Shown one piece after another: positions 16,365 through 26,300 of a stretch of 53,676 nt of DNA; position 1 is the stretch's first letter, and each line of letters begins with the position of its first letter. The stretch is from Treponema sp. (GTDB lineage: Bacteria; Spirochaetota; Spirochaetia; Treponematales; Treponemataceae): the NCBI GenBank assembly GCA_017534445.1, contig JAFXWC010000020.1:1-53676 (forward strand). The letters run 5' to 3'. The translations under genes were made by a program, and so were the position numbers. The notes beneath the pieces were generated by a model. That model had not been told where the DNA came from and ran no database searches. It saw only the letters and a list, made by a program, of their open reading frames with translations.

Positions 16365-17551
16365 TGGCAGCAAATATGGAAAACGAAATAAAAGTGCCTT
16401 TCTTTAAGGCTTCAACAGGCAAAGAAGAAGAAGAAGCTGTTCTTAGGGTAATAAGGAGCGGCTGGCTAACCACAGGCAAAGAAACGCTCGCCTTTGAAAA
16501 GGAATTTGCATCCTGCATACAAGTGCCTTATGCCCTTGCCGTTAACAGCAACACAAGCGGCATGATTCTTGCAATGGAAGCCCTGGGGGTAAAGGCGGGA
16601 AAGGCTGTAATCACAACACCCTACACTTTTGTCTCTACCGCGGCAACGGCACGCCATCTTGGAGCAGACGTATATTTTGCGGACATAGAAAAGGATTCGT
16701 ATTCAATTGACCCCCAATCAATAGAAAAAATTCTACAAAGCCCCAAGGGTAAAAATGTTGCCGCCATAGTTCCGGTCCACATAGCGGGTAATGTCTGCAA
16801 CATGAAGGCCATCATGGAGCTTGCAAAAAAGTACAATGTAAAGGTGATTGAAGACTGCGCACATTCATTCCCCAGCAAGACGCAAATGGGCTACGCTGGT
16901 GCAATTGGCGACGCAGGAATTTTTTCTTTCTACGTAACAAAGACAATCACGACAGGTGAAGGCGGCATGGTCACCACAAAAGACCCCGACCTTGCCAGGC
17001 ACATGACCATGATGAGGATGCACGGCATGGACCGCACAACATGGGACCGCTACACTTCCCCAAAAGCCTCTTGGATTTACGACATTGTAGCCCCTGGCTA
17101 TAAGTTCAACCTGCCCGACATTCTTTCGGCACTGGGAAGGGAACAGCTAAAAAAAGCCTTTGTCTTTGACCAAAAGCGAAAGAGCCACGTAAAGAGATAC
17201 AATGAAGAACTTGGAAAGCTGGACTTTGTAAAGCTTCCGCCAACAGGAGAAGGAAATGCATGGCATCTCTACCTTATGAGGCTTGACCTTTCCAAGCTTA
17301 CAATTGACCGCGATGAATTTGCCCTGCAGCTGCAAAAGCGGGGTGTCGGAATAAGCATGCACTTTATCCCAATCTTTAACTTTTCATATTGGAAGAATCT
17401 CTACCCAGAATTCACAGCGGAAAACTTTCCCAACGCACAGAGGCAGTACAGCGAAACAATTTCCATTCCCCTCTGGCCAGACATGACGGACGAAATGATT
17501 GACTATGTTGTTGAAACAATAAAAGACATTGGCGGTAAAAATCATGCCTAA
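16364..17551 (+). CDS. DegT/DnrJ/EryC1 family PLP-dependent sugar aminotransferase
   Basis: The 395-residue enzyme has the family layout: TGKEEEEAVLRVIRSGWLTTG at the N-terminus, NSNTSGM, IEDCAHSFPSK, and the PLP region FSFYVTKTITTGEGGMV in which the Lys after T should form the Schiff base. GYKFNLPDILSALGREQL is also diagnostic. It probably transaminates the 4-keto sugar made by the preceding gene. The ATG overlaps the upstream stop as TAATG; ATG 16376 is an alternative. Its end overlaps the next gene by 8 bases. Confidence 0.9.
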   Translation: MAANMENEIKVPFFKASTGKEEEEAVLRVIRSGWLTTGKETLAFEKEFASCIQVPYALAVNSNTSGMILAMEALGVKAGKAVITTPYTFVSTAATARHLGADVYFADIEKDSYSIDPQSIEKILQSPKGKNVAAIVPVHIAGNVCNMKAIMELAKKYNVKVIEDCAHSFPSKTQMGYAGAIGDAGIFSFYVTKTITTGEGGMVTTKDPDLARHMTMMRMHGMDRTTWDRYTSPKASWIYDIVAPGYKFNLPDILSALGREQLKKAFVFDQKRKSHVKRYNEELGKLDFVKLPPTGEGNAWHLYLMRLDLSKLTIDRDEFALQLQKRGVGISMHFIPIFNFSYWKNLYPEFTAENFPNAQRQYSETISIPLWPDMTDEMIDYVVETIKDIGGKNHA

Positions 17552-20231
17552 AAAAGAGAACGATTCAAGCGCAACAAAAAAAGCCGCTGGTAAGAAGCTG
17601 CAAAAAAAATCTCTCTCAAGCACTGCCGAAAAAAAGCAGGCCGCCACAAAGACGGCGGTAAAAACTGCTGAAAAAAACAAAGCAAAAGCCAGCGCAAAGT
17701 CTACGGCAAAGACAGAATCCAAGCGCAAGGCAAGTGTACAGGCAACCAAAGCCACATCCAAAGCTGCTTCAAAAAGCACATCAAAAGCCGCAACAAAAAC
17801 GCCCGCAAAGACCAAGCTCTCGTCAGTCTCTTTCGAGGCAAAATTCTATTCAGACCTAGAGCTAAAGGACATGATTCATGCAAAGATAATCCGCTGCATG
17901 GAAACTGGCCGCATAACAAAAATCTCTTATCCAGACCTTGCAGAAGGCTACTTTTGGCTAACAGCCCACGACATCCCGGGCCAGCACTTTATCGGAAACA
18001 CCTTGGGCCGTGTTCCAATCCTCTGCGAAGGAGAAATCCTTTACCCGGGAGAACCGGTTGGAATTCTTGCGGGTCCAGACGAATCCATACTAGAAGAGCT
18101 TGCCCAGCAAATCAAAATAGAATGCACAAAAGAAACCCTTGAAGCATCGCTAAAACTAGAAAGCGAAAGCATTCACGAAAAAGAAGAAGACACACCGCTT
18201 GGAATCCTCCAGGAAATGGGAATCACAAGCATCAGCACAGGCAGTGCAAACGGAAAAAACAAGGCCGAAGAAAGCGAAGATGACAGCCTAAGGGAAATAT
18301 TCTCCGACATACTTGCCGAACGCAAGGTCCAAAGCGGCCCCTGCTTTAAAAAAGAAGGCGGCATAGAAGAAGTGTTTGCAAACTGCGCGCACGTAATAGA
18401 ACACGAATGGTCATACAAAATAAACATTCCAGACTTTAACGAACCCAACGGTGCACTCTGCGACTACAACGGAAAAACGCTAACGGTCTACACGCCAACC
18501 CAGTGGGTAAGCAACCTGCGCCAAACCTTAAGTGCAGCCCTTTCACTAAACCCGGAAGACATAATCATAAAAAAAACAAAGTCATTCAACCACGGCTCAA
18601 GCAGCATCTGGTACAACTCAATCGTTGCAAGCCAAGTTGCGGTTGCATCATACGTTTCAGGAAAACCGGTAAAGCTGGTCTACACAAGGGAAGAGCAGGA
18701 ACTCTACATGGACACAATGCGCCCGGTAACCATAAGGCACAAAACAGGTGTAAGCGAAAGCGGAAGAATAGCCGCAATGGAAATCAACATAAATTTTGAT
18801 GCAGGAGCACACAATCCCTTTGCCCAGGAAATAATGGACCGCCTGGTTATCGCAAGCTGCGGATGCTACAACCCCCAGAACGTAAGCATAACAGCAAGGG
18901 CAAACAGCAGCGCTTCCCAACCATCTTCCATAGATTTAAGGCTCGTTGATTCAGCCGCATTCTTTGCAGTGGAAAACCAGATGAACCTTCTTTGCGAGGA
19001 ATGCAGGATTTCCCCTGTAGAAATAAGGATGATAAACTTTCTTGACAGGGATACAAAAAAAACAGCCATTCCCTTTTCCTTCAAGCTCAAAAAATATTTT
19101 GACAAAAAAGACCTTGAAGTTTCCGGCACCGACCTTCAGATGAAAAAAGAAAAGGAAGACTTTGTAAGGGCTGTCCCGCAAAAAGTGGCATACTCAATTC
19201 CATCCTACTACATGATTTTTGACCAAAGCGGAAAAAAGTTTCTTGAACTGGAAAGAAAATATGAATCCTACCGCCAGCAGGTCTTCTACAGAAGGCTTAA
19301 GAACAAGACATCCCTTGTGCACTCAAACGACTCTCCTGTAAGGGGCATTGGCTTTGCATGCTCCTACGCAGGCTCCTGTTACTTGGGCTCACAAATCTAC
19401 GGAGGCGGAAACCAGTCACTGGAGGCAACATACACGGAAGACAAAACCGTAATCATACACTGCCCTCCTGTTTCCGCAACCATTCAGGAAATATGGAAAA
19501 GAACTGTAACGGAAATTCTTGGGCACGACGTTTCCTCGGTAAAAATTAATTCAACTTTTACGGAAGACGAAGAGCCGCTCCTGCCGGAAACGGTTTACTC
19601 AAACATCAGCGTAATGACACAGCTGCTTAGAAAATGCTGCGAGACAATCAAGGCAAAGCTAAGCCGCAAAAAAACCGACTTCCCCATTTTGGTGGAAAAG
19701 TCAATCACAAGTTCGCTAAAAAAACTCTGGAACACAAGCACCTTCAGCGGTCAGCCCTTCCACAGCACATCCTTTGCGGCGGCAATACTGGAGCTGGAGC
19801 TTGACCCCTGCACCTTCCGCGAAAAAATAAAGCAAATACAGGTCTTTGTGGACGGAGGAAAAATTCTTAACCCGGTGGCAGCCCTTAGTTCAGTGCGTCT
19901 TGGAATCCAAAGGATACTTGATTCTCTGGTAATAAGGGAAAAACTCGACTATGAAATTCAGGACATAGAAATTACCTTCCTTGAGTCCGACGAAGATCCA
20001 ATGCAAATCGGAGAAAACGTATTCCAAATAATTCCAGCCGCATACACCCAGGCCCTTTCTCAGGCACTGGACCACACCATAAGCAGCCTGCCGCTTTCAA
20101 TAGAAAGTATTTTCGAAGCCGCAAACGAAAACTATATTGATGAATTCAAAAGGGCACTTGTTCAGGAAGTTGATGCCGTTGTTACCATTGAACATGAGCA
20201 GGAAAATTCCAAAAAGGAAAAAGAAGAATGA
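17544..20231 (+). CDS. Xanthine-dehydrogenase-family molybdopterin-binding subunit with Lys/Ala-rich N-terminal tail
   Basis: I chose ATG 17544, which overlaps the aminotransferase stop; a TTG at 17529 is possible. Residues 1 to about 95 are Lys/Ala/Ser/Thr-rich with TKAA, SAKS and AKT repeats, like histone H1 or Hc1. The a/b-hammerhead domain follows (LKDMIHAKIIRCMETGRI, AHDIPGQHFIG). The molybdenum domains begin around residue 290 (VIEHEWSYKINIP, TPTQWVSNLRQTL, KPVKLVYTREEQE). The usual GGxFGxK loop reads FNHGSSSIWYN, and the RGxG loop is also changed, so cofactor contacts differ from the standard. A Glu in MQIGENVFQIIP matches the C-terminal catalytic-Glu position. At 895 residues it is longer than the usual 700-770. 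The Fe-S and FAD subunits follow. The substrate is unknown. Confidence 0.82.
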   Translation: MPKKENDSSATKKAAGKKLQKKSLSSTAEKKQAATKTAVKTAEKNKAKASAKSTAKTESKRKASVQATKATSKAASKSTSKAATKTPAKTKLSSVSFEAKFYSDLELKDMIHAKIIRCMETGRITKISYPDLAEGYFWLTAHDIPGQHFIGNTLGRVPILCEGEILYPGEPVGILAGPDESILEELAQQIKIECTKETLEASLKLESESIHEKEEDTPLGILQEMGITSISTGSANGKNKAEESEDDSLREIFSDILAERKVQSGPCFKKEGGIEEVFANCAHVIEHEWSYKINIPDFNEPNGALCDYNGKTLTVYTPTQWVSNLRQTLSAALSLNPEDIIIKKTKSFNHGSSSIWYNSIVASQVAVASYVSGKPVKLVYTREEQELYMDTMRPVTIRHKTGVSESGRIAAMEININFDAGAHNPFAQEIMDRLVIASCGCYNPQNVSITARANSSASQPSSIDLRLVDSAAFFAVENQMNLLCEECRISPVEIRMINFLDRDTKKTAIPFSFKLKKYFDKKDLEVSGTDLQMKKEKEDFVRAVPQKVAYSIPSYYMIFDQSGKKFLELERKYESYRQQVFYRRLKNKTSLVHSNDSPVRGIGFACSYAGSCYLGSQIYGGGNQSLEATYTEDKTVIIHCPPVSATIQEIWKRTVTEILGHDVSSVKINSTFTEDEEPLLPETVYSNISVMTQLLRKCCETIKAKLSRKKTDFPILVEKSITSSLKKLWNTSTFSGQPFHSTSFAAAILELELDPCTFREKIKQIQVFVDGGKILNPVAALSSVRLGIQRILDSLVIREKLDYEIQDIEITFLESDEDPMQIGENVFQIIPAAYTQALSQALDHTISSLPLSIESIFEAANENYIDEFKRALVQEVDAVVTIEHEQENSKKEKEE

Positions 20232-20806
20232 AGATACCCGTAAACTTAAACGAAGAACAGATAGTCCTGGATGTACTCCCGTCAGAACCTCTTTTGAACG
20301 TTCTAAGAAGAATGGGCATATTCAGCGTAAAATGCGGATGCAGGGACGGCTTCTGCGGAAACTGCATGGTGCTGCTTAACGGAAAACCTGTCCCCAGCTG
20401 CCAAATTCCATGCGGAATAGTAAGGGACAACAACGTTACAACCCTTGAATTCTTTACCAACCCCAAAAAGAAAGACTCTGAATCCAGCGAAGACAAAAAG
20501 GCAAAAAAGCCAGCCGTCCAAAGAAGCAGCGACTTTACGGAAGACGACATTCAGCTTTACAAGGACATCATATCCGGTTTTTCAGAAGCAGAAATTCACC
20601 TTTGCGGATATTGCAACGCGGGAAAAATTTTCACCGCCTATTACATACTAAAAAACACACCGCATCCTTCAGCCTCAAAAGTAATGGCTCACATAAAGGA
20701 TTTGAACTGCTGCTGCACGGACACGCTGTCTCTTCTAAACGGAATCCTAAAGGCAGCGGCAATAAAAGAAGCACGCGAGGAGAAAATTTCAAATGTCCAA
20801 AAGTAA
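20228..20806 (+). CDS. 2x[2Fe-2S] subunit of xanthine-dehydrogenase-family enzyme
   Basis: This subunit carries electrons from the molybdenum site to FAD. The plant-ferredoxin cluster is KCGCRDGFCGNC plus VPSC (residues about 35-58). The second, helical cluster has LCGYCNAG and NCCCTD, replacing the usual CGFCTPG and CRCTGY. A charged insert of about 22 residues (KKKDSESSEDKKAKK) separates the domains, so the protein has 192 residues instead of about 155-165. The start overlaps the large-subunit stop as ATGA. Confidence 0.9.
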   Translation: MKIPVNLNEEQIVLDVLPSEPLLNVLRRMGIFSVKCGCRDGFCGNCMVLLNGKPVPSCQIPCGIVRDNNVTTLEFFTNPKKKDSESSEDKKAKKPAVQRSSDFTEDDIQLYKDIISGFSEAEIHLCGYCNAGKIFTAYYILKNTPHPSASKVMAHIKDLNCCCTDTLSLLNGILKAAAIKEAREEKISNVQK

Positions 20807-21617
20807 CCAGACCTTTCTAATTGCCCGCACACTCACCGACGTTTTCTATCACCTCAAGAATGTAAACGGCCTGCAAATTCGCGGTGGCGGAACAGGAAAA
20901 ATTCCCTTCGCAGAAAAAGTGCTAACAATCAGTTCCATTCCAGAACTAAGCACAATAGAAAAAAAGGAACGCTTCATAGAATTCGGTTCGGCAGTAACGC
21001 TTTCCCGCATACTGGACATTGGCCGCACAAACATGAGCCCGGTCCTCTACGACGCAATAAAAAGCATAGCAACAGAATCAGTTCGCAACATTGCAACAAT
21101 AGGCGGAAATATCTGCTCTGGAACAGATGAAAGCGGAAGCCCCAAGAACACCCTATGGGGACCGCTGCTTGCACTTGGCGCACTTTTGGAATTCAGAAAA
21201 AAGCCCAACGACTCAAAGACAATACCCTTTTCCCACTTCAAGCAAGTACCGGAAGGCTATCTTCTAACAAAAGTAAGGGTCCCCCAAAACGAAAGTGAAG
21301 TTGCAATTTTCAAGAGGGTTGGTCCTTCAAAACGGATTACGGAAGACAGCGCAAGTTTTGTCTTTTTGGCGGATATGGAAAACGACAGCATTGCCAGCAT
21401 CAAAATCATACTTGCAGGTTCACTTGTTTTTCATCCTGTCGAAATAGAAAACCAGATTCTTTACACAAAGCTTCCACTCACCAGGGACTTTATAGAAAAA
21501 AAAGTTGCCGAAGCAGAAAGCGCCTACGACATTCAGTTTTCAGGACAGAACAAAAAGCGGCTTTTAAAAATTCAGTTCCTTAACATGCTGCGCTATTCAT
21601 TCGAACAACTCATGTGA
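20793..21617 (+). CDS. FAD-binding subunit of xanthine-dehydrogenase-family enzyme
   Basis: The 274-residue protein is a FAD_binding_5 subunit: a glycine-rich IRGGGTGKIPF segment near residue 30, VRNIATIGGNICSGTDESGS near residues 98-117 (FAD binding) and a CO_deh_flav_C-like end with FKRVGPSKRITEDSASFV. It overlaps the Fe-S gene by 14 bases. With the two preceding genes it completes an alpha-beta-gamma molybdenum hydroxylase. No XdhC-type maturation gene is seen nearby. It is the last gene of the plus-strand operon. Confidence 0.88.
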   Translation: MSKSNQTFLIARTLTDVFYHLKNVNGLQIRGGGTGKIPFAEKVLTISSIPELSTIEKKERFIEFGSAVTLSRILDIGRTNMSPVLYDAIKSIATESVRNIATIGGNICSGTDESGSPKNTLWGPLLALGALLEFRKKPNDSKTIPFSHFKQVPEGYLLTKVRVPQNESEVAIFKRVGPSKRITEDSASFVFLADMENDSIASIKIILAGSLVFHPVEIENQILYTKLPLTRDFIEKKVAEAESAYDIQFSGQNKKRLLKIQFLNMLRYSFEQLM

Positions 21618-21628
21618 TTGCTTTCGCA

Positions 21629-21646
21629 ACCCGCCTTTCGGCGGGC
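21629..21646. terminator. CCCGCC / GGCGGG hairpin between convergent genes
   Basis: A 6-base GC stem with TTTC loop lies between the convergent FAD-subunit and SDR genes. No T run follows on either strand, so termination is uncertain. Confidence 0.4.
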
Positions 21647-21676
21647 CCCTCCATGGCGGCGTAGGTCTTTTTCTTT

Positions 21677-22450
21677 TTACATAGAAGTGTAACCGCCGTC
21701 AACAGGAAGTGCGACTCCTGTTACATAAGCGGAAGACGGAGCTGCAAGGAAGATTGCGGCAGAATCAAGTTCGCCTTCATTTCCATAGCGGCTGAGAGGA
21801 ATCATTGTCTGGGCATTCTGCTGGAAGAAGTCAGAATCAAGTGTTTCCTTTGTAAGCGGTGAATAGAAATACCCCGGGCAGATTGCGTTAACGGTTATAT
21901 TGTATTTACCCCATTCAGCGGCAAGTCCGCGGGTCAAATTTACAACGCCACCCTTTGCGGCATGGTAAGGTGAACATGGAGCAACCTTATTGCCAACAAG
22001 GCCATACATAGAAGCAATGTTGATTATGCGTCCGTATTTTGCAGGAATCATTGCATATTTTGCAACAGCACGGGAAACACGGAAGGTTCCAAACAAGTCA
22101 ATGTTTATCTCGTTGTTGAACTGGTCGTCAGTAATGTCCTCTGCCGGAGCAACAGCACCTGTACCGGCATTGTTCACAAGAATGTCTATTCTGCCGAAAG
22201 TGTCCATAACTTTCTTTACCATGGCATCAACTGCCTGAGTGTCAGTTATGTCACAACGGACAGCAAGAGTCTGCACGCCGAATTCATTTTTTATCTCGGC
22301 AGCCACAGCCTCAATCATTTCAACGCGGCGGGCAACAGCAACAATGTTTGCGCCCTGATTGGCAAGTGCCTTTGCCATCTGAACGCCAAGGCCTGTGGAA
22401 CAACCTGTAACAATAGCGGTCTGCCCCTTTAAGTCAAAGTAAGCTTTCAT
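21677..22450 (-). CDS. Short-chain dehydrogenase/reductase (gluconate 5-dehydrogenase / KduD-like)
   Basis: The 257-residue classical SDR shows TGCSTGLG (NADP/NAD binding, residues about 15-22), NNAG, the catalytic Ser in INIASMYG and YHAAKGG with Tyr and Lys. The GYTSM end and the SPLTKETL segment recall gluconate 5-dehydrogenases and 2-deoxy-D-gluconate 3-dehydrogenases, but sequence alone does not decide between them and 3-oxoacyl reductases. AAGAGGT precedes ATG 22450. It is monocistronic with its own promoter. Confidence 0.88.
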   Translation of the reverse strand: MKAYFDLKGQTAIVTGCSTGLGVQMAKALANQGANIVAVARRVEMIEAVAAEIKNEFGVQTLAVRCDITDTQAVDAMVKKVMDTFGRIDILVNNAGTGAVAPAEDITDDQFNNEINIDLFGTFRVSRAVAKYAMIPAKYGRIINIASMYGLVGNKVAPCSPYHAAKGGVVNLTRGLAAEWGKYNITVNAICPGYFYSPLTKETLDSDFFQQNAQTMIPLSRYGNEGELDSAAIFLAAPSSAYVTGVALPVDGGYTSM

Positions 22451-22506
22451 TTTTACCTCTTAAAAATGTGATTAATCAGGAAATCAAACTGAATCCTTTC
22501 GCCGCC

Positions 22507-22535
22507 ATTATAGCAAAAACAATTTTTCATGTAAA
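22507..22535 (-). promoter_or_regulatory. Promoter of the SDR gene
   Basis: TTTACA (22535-22530), 17 bases, TATAAT (22512-22507); leader about 50 bases. Confidence 0.8.
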
Positions 22536-22575
22536 CAATGGGTAACACAATGGGGATAAATATAACATGTAAACC

Positions 22576-22783
22576 AAGCGGAAATCTGGTTTGTGTGCAG
22601 CGGAAGGCAAATCCGGCAGAAAACACGCATGGCTTGAAACTTCGTTGCGGGACGGAGCGGAACGTACCCGGCAGCGTAGCTTCAAGCCGCGAAGCGAGTT
22701 TAATTTCCTATTCCGCGACACCGCGGGTTTTCAGACGGATTTGCCTGGGAGCGGAACACAAACCAGATTTCCAATTTCCGCTT
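22576..22783. repeat. Large imperfect inverted repeat (about 208 bases) between divergent genes
   Basis: Left arm 22576-22624 and right arm 22727-22783 share AAGCGGAAAT, CTGGTTTGTGT, GGCAAATCCG and GAAAAC in inverted order, with a few mismatches and a 7-base insertion. Inside, GGCTTGAA (22631-22638) pairs with TTCAAGCC (22681-22688). No open frame or transposase is present. It fills most of the 409-base gap between the SDR gene and the coiled-coil gene. Confidence 0.75.
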
Positions 22784-22798
22784 ACACAAAACAAAATG

Positions 22799-22827
22799 TT
22801 GCCTTATAAGATTTTTGGTGTTATATT
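22799..22827 (+). promoter_or_regulatory. Promoter of the coiled-coil protein gene
   Basis: TTGCCT (22799-22804), 17 bases, TATATT (22822-22827), just after the right arm of the large inverted repeat. Confidence 0.6.
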
Positions 22828-22859
22828 TATATAAAGACTTCATTTTTAAGGAGAAAATT

Positions 22860-23345
22860 ATGGCAGAAGAAGAAATGACGGAAGAAACAGAAACAACCTT
22901 TGACTACACAACAGATCAGACAGAAAGCTCTCAGAATGCGGAAAGCGCAGAAAATTCCCAAAGCTCAGAAAGCGACTCCAAGAAAAGGGCAAAAGAAACT
23001 GCTGAAGAAATCGGAAAAACAATCCTTGAATATATAGACAAGGGAGTTGAAGCCGGAAAAAAAGGTCTTAAGACAGCCAGCGTAGCACTTTCAGACTTGG
23101 GCGACAAGAGCGTAAAAAGCATAGAGCTCCAGCAGCTCAAGATGAAAAAGAACAAGGCCCTTGCCCAGCTTGGAAAATATGTCTGGGAAAGTCTAAAAGA
23201 AGGCGGAGAAAATGCAAGCGTAACTTCCGGTGACGAAAAAATAAAATACTATATGGAAGGCCTTGCAAAGCTTCAGGAGAACATAGAGGTTCACGAAAAA
23301 TATTTCGAAGAAGCAAAGGCAAAGAACAAGGCTCCTAAGGATTAA
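22860..23345 (+). CDS. Charged coiled-coil protein, function unknown
   Basis: ATG 22860 has AAGGAG 6 bases upstream; the frame begins at 22815 but that ATG lies over the promoter. The 161-residue product has an acidic, Thr/Ser-rich N-terminus (residues 1-45) and a Lys/Glu-rich helical remainder likely to form coiled coils (KMKKNKALAQLGKYVWESLK). It has no signal peptide and is likely cytosolic. I do not recognise it; phasin- or apolipoprotein-like amphipathic helices are one possibility. Its last 11 bases overlap the end of lptD on the other strand. Confidence 0.75.
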   Translation: MAEEEMTEETETTFDYTTDQTESSQNAESAENSQSSESDSKKRAKETAEEIGKTILEYIDKGVEAGKKGLKTASVALSDLGDKSVKSIELQQLKMKKNKALAQLGKYVWESLKEGGENASVTSGDEKIKYYMEGLAKLQENIEVHEKYFEEAKAKNKAPKD

Positions 23346-26300
23346 GCTGCAGTTCCCCGTATTCATCTACAATCTCGGTCTTCATCGCATTCATCGGTCT
23401 CCATACAATAGAAAGAGAGATGTAGGGTTCAAAGTTGTATGACTTTGTGCCGTCGTTGCTTGTGATGAGCCGGGGTTTAACCTCAAAGCTGGAAATAAGA
23501 TCCCAGTCATGCAAATCATGGGAAAGCGTTACCTTAAGGTTCTTTAGCTTAAAGCCGGAAGAGCGGCGCTTTGACTGTCCCTCATCAAGCATTGAGCCGT
23601 CTCCCCAGAAGGCAAATGAATTTAACAAATCCTTGAATACATTGGTTTCACCCGGCAGTTCCATTCCGGTATTTGTATAGTCCTGAATATAGCGGTAGAT
23701 TACGCTGTTCCTTGATTCAGAACTAAAGGTAAGGTTCACAAAATTGTTTATCTTAAAGGTAACTGCCGGAATAAATTTAAAGTAGCTGTTCGATGGCCTT
23801 ATGCAGTCATAGACAATGCTTGTGTTAAGAGACGGGGCCCATGTTACCCTCTTTTTCCAGTAGCGGAAATTCTTCTGACCGGACGTATAGGCAATGGAAA
23901 AAGTTTCAGGAATGAATTCCTTTTCGTTACGAATGGACCAACCGTTGTCTTCGTCAAAATCATATCCGTACGTGTAGGCTGCTGTGTATGCAACTTGAAG
24001 ACCTCCATAAGAAATGGCAGCCTTAAAAGCTTCCTTATTGTGATCTTCAAGATTATAGTTAAAGGACTGGGTAATGGCAAATTCACCGTCCAAGAATTTT
24101 AGAGCGGCAGACTGCTTAAAAGGAAGCTTGCGCCATTTTTCCACAAGGGTATCACTTTCTGTCTCTTCTATTTGTTCTACGCCGGATGAAAAGCTAAGCT
24201 CCGAATACGGGAAGGTAAATTTTATGTCGCCCTCATACTTGTCTTTTTGAGGCGGCAGCGTTGTTGAAAGGGTAAACTTTTGTGAAAAATCTTTTCCCTC
24301 TTCTGCATAAAGGGTCGCACTAAGGGTATGCTCCGTAACGCTTTCTTCATCAGAGAGCTTTGCCGTAAGATAGTCCCACTCAGGGTTTTCCTCATCTCCA
24401 ATAAATTCCGTCCTCACAAGCCTAATAGAAGTGTTCCAGTCAATGCTGGACTTTTTCAATACATCATTGTAAATCAAAGGCTTTAAGGAAACATCGTTCT
24501 CAACGTTCAAATCTTTCTTGCGCGCCTGATAGTCTGTCTTTCTAACAATAGCCGCATCAGCATCCGAATAGCCGTCCAAGCTGGGGTGGGTCTGATAAAA
24601 AGGAGTGTATGTAAGGACATTCTTCATGTCGAACATAGAGTCACGGAAAGAAAGTCCGCTGGAAAGCACAACCGGAGACGTGACCTGATAGTAACTTGAC
24701 TGGCGTTCATTCCACTTAAAGTCATCGGGCTGAGAATATTTTGTAGAGTCATAAGCAAACTGGGACGTAAACTGGGGCGTAACGGAATACTTAAGTTCAT
24801 ACTCAAACTCAGAAATTTTCCTAGGAGTTATATCTGACCGCACGCTCAAAAGAGGAAGATCTTTTTCTCCCAAAAGCTTGTCTTCTTCTTTTTCGGTTTC
24901 CACAGAAGCATTCTCTTCTTCAACCTCACCATTCTCATCTTTTTTATCTTCTTTATGTTCATCATCAAATTCTTCTGGAACGGAAAGCGAGTAGGGAAAA
25001 GAAACAGGCTTTGAGCTTTTTTCGTCCATTGGATACTTGATGATAGAGCCTGCAACGTTTGCGCTAAATTTTAAGGGTGTTACCTGCGATGGATAAAAGA
25101 ACATTCTCTCTGGCGTGTACAAATGCCAGTCATCAGTTGATTCGGAAGCAATCGCAGTATTCGTCTTGGAGTTGAATATTACAGAAGAGCTTACGTCTGT
25201 AATTGAAAGAGTATCCAAAAAAGGCCTTAGTGCATCGGGAATATTAAAGTTGTAAGAGGCTGAAGCATTCCATGTGAAAGTAGAGACGCTAACACTGTCC
25301 TCATCATCATCCTCTTCTTCTTCATCTTTCTCGTCCTTGGCACCACGCGTAAGGAAGGTAATCCAGTCCATGAATTCCGCACGATCTCCAAAATCATCCG
25401 TAAAATAAGGGTCGGAATAAATTGGCATGGAAATATTAAGGTTGAATGGACTTGAAGCAGACACTTCCAAATTTCCATTGTAACGGAAAGGAGTCTCTAC
25501 ACCCAAAAGGTTTGCCTTATCCTTGTGCTTTTCCCCGGTAGATGAAAAAGGAACATAGACTTCGCCAGAGCTATCCAAGAATACTGTATTACTGAATCCC
25601 AAATTCAAATTGGCCTTAAAGTTGTTCAGATATTTTTTTGGTTTGAATACGGCATCAAAACCGGCCATAGTTCCAAGCGTGCTGTAGTAGTCAAACATCA
25701 GCTTAACATAATTGCTCGTGTCTCCGGTATAGTCCTCATCCAGATTGTGAAGCACAATTCCTTCCCTTCTCTGCTCCTTTAGCTTAGTGGGTTTCATAAA
25801 ATTGTAGAGGCCTTTGCCAAGATCATCATCATCTTCTTCTTCATCATCTGAAGATTTTGCAGAATACTGTTCCAAGGGCTTTCGTCCATAAAGATATGTC
25901 GTAGTTTGGAAGTAATATCCCCGCCTTGTGTCATAACCAAAGGTTGGGTTAAAAATTATTTCATCCTTTGGATAGTAAAAAGCCGGCAGGTAGAGAACAG
26001 GAATTTCGCCAACAAAAAGCAGGGCGTTAAAGAAAGCAAACTCTCCTCCGGGAAGAAGCCAAATCTTTGTGGCGCGGATTTTCCAGTGGGGATCCTCATC
26101 ATCACAAAATGTCAGGGATGCATTCTTAAAAACAATAGTACTCTCAGAATCCTTTCCGAACATTGAAGAAGAAACAACAAGGGTTGACCCCGAAGGCAAA
26201 TTTATGGCATCGGTTTGAGTTTGAACAACACGGCCACCGTCAAAGATTCCCTCGTATGTAACGGTGTTAAAAAGAACCGTCTTAGCGGTAATTCTCTGGT

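Noticed and set aside
22538..22834. Protein-coding frames over the large inverted repeat
   Set aside because: Frames on both strands lack ribosome binding sites and simply follow the palindromic GC-rich sequence.
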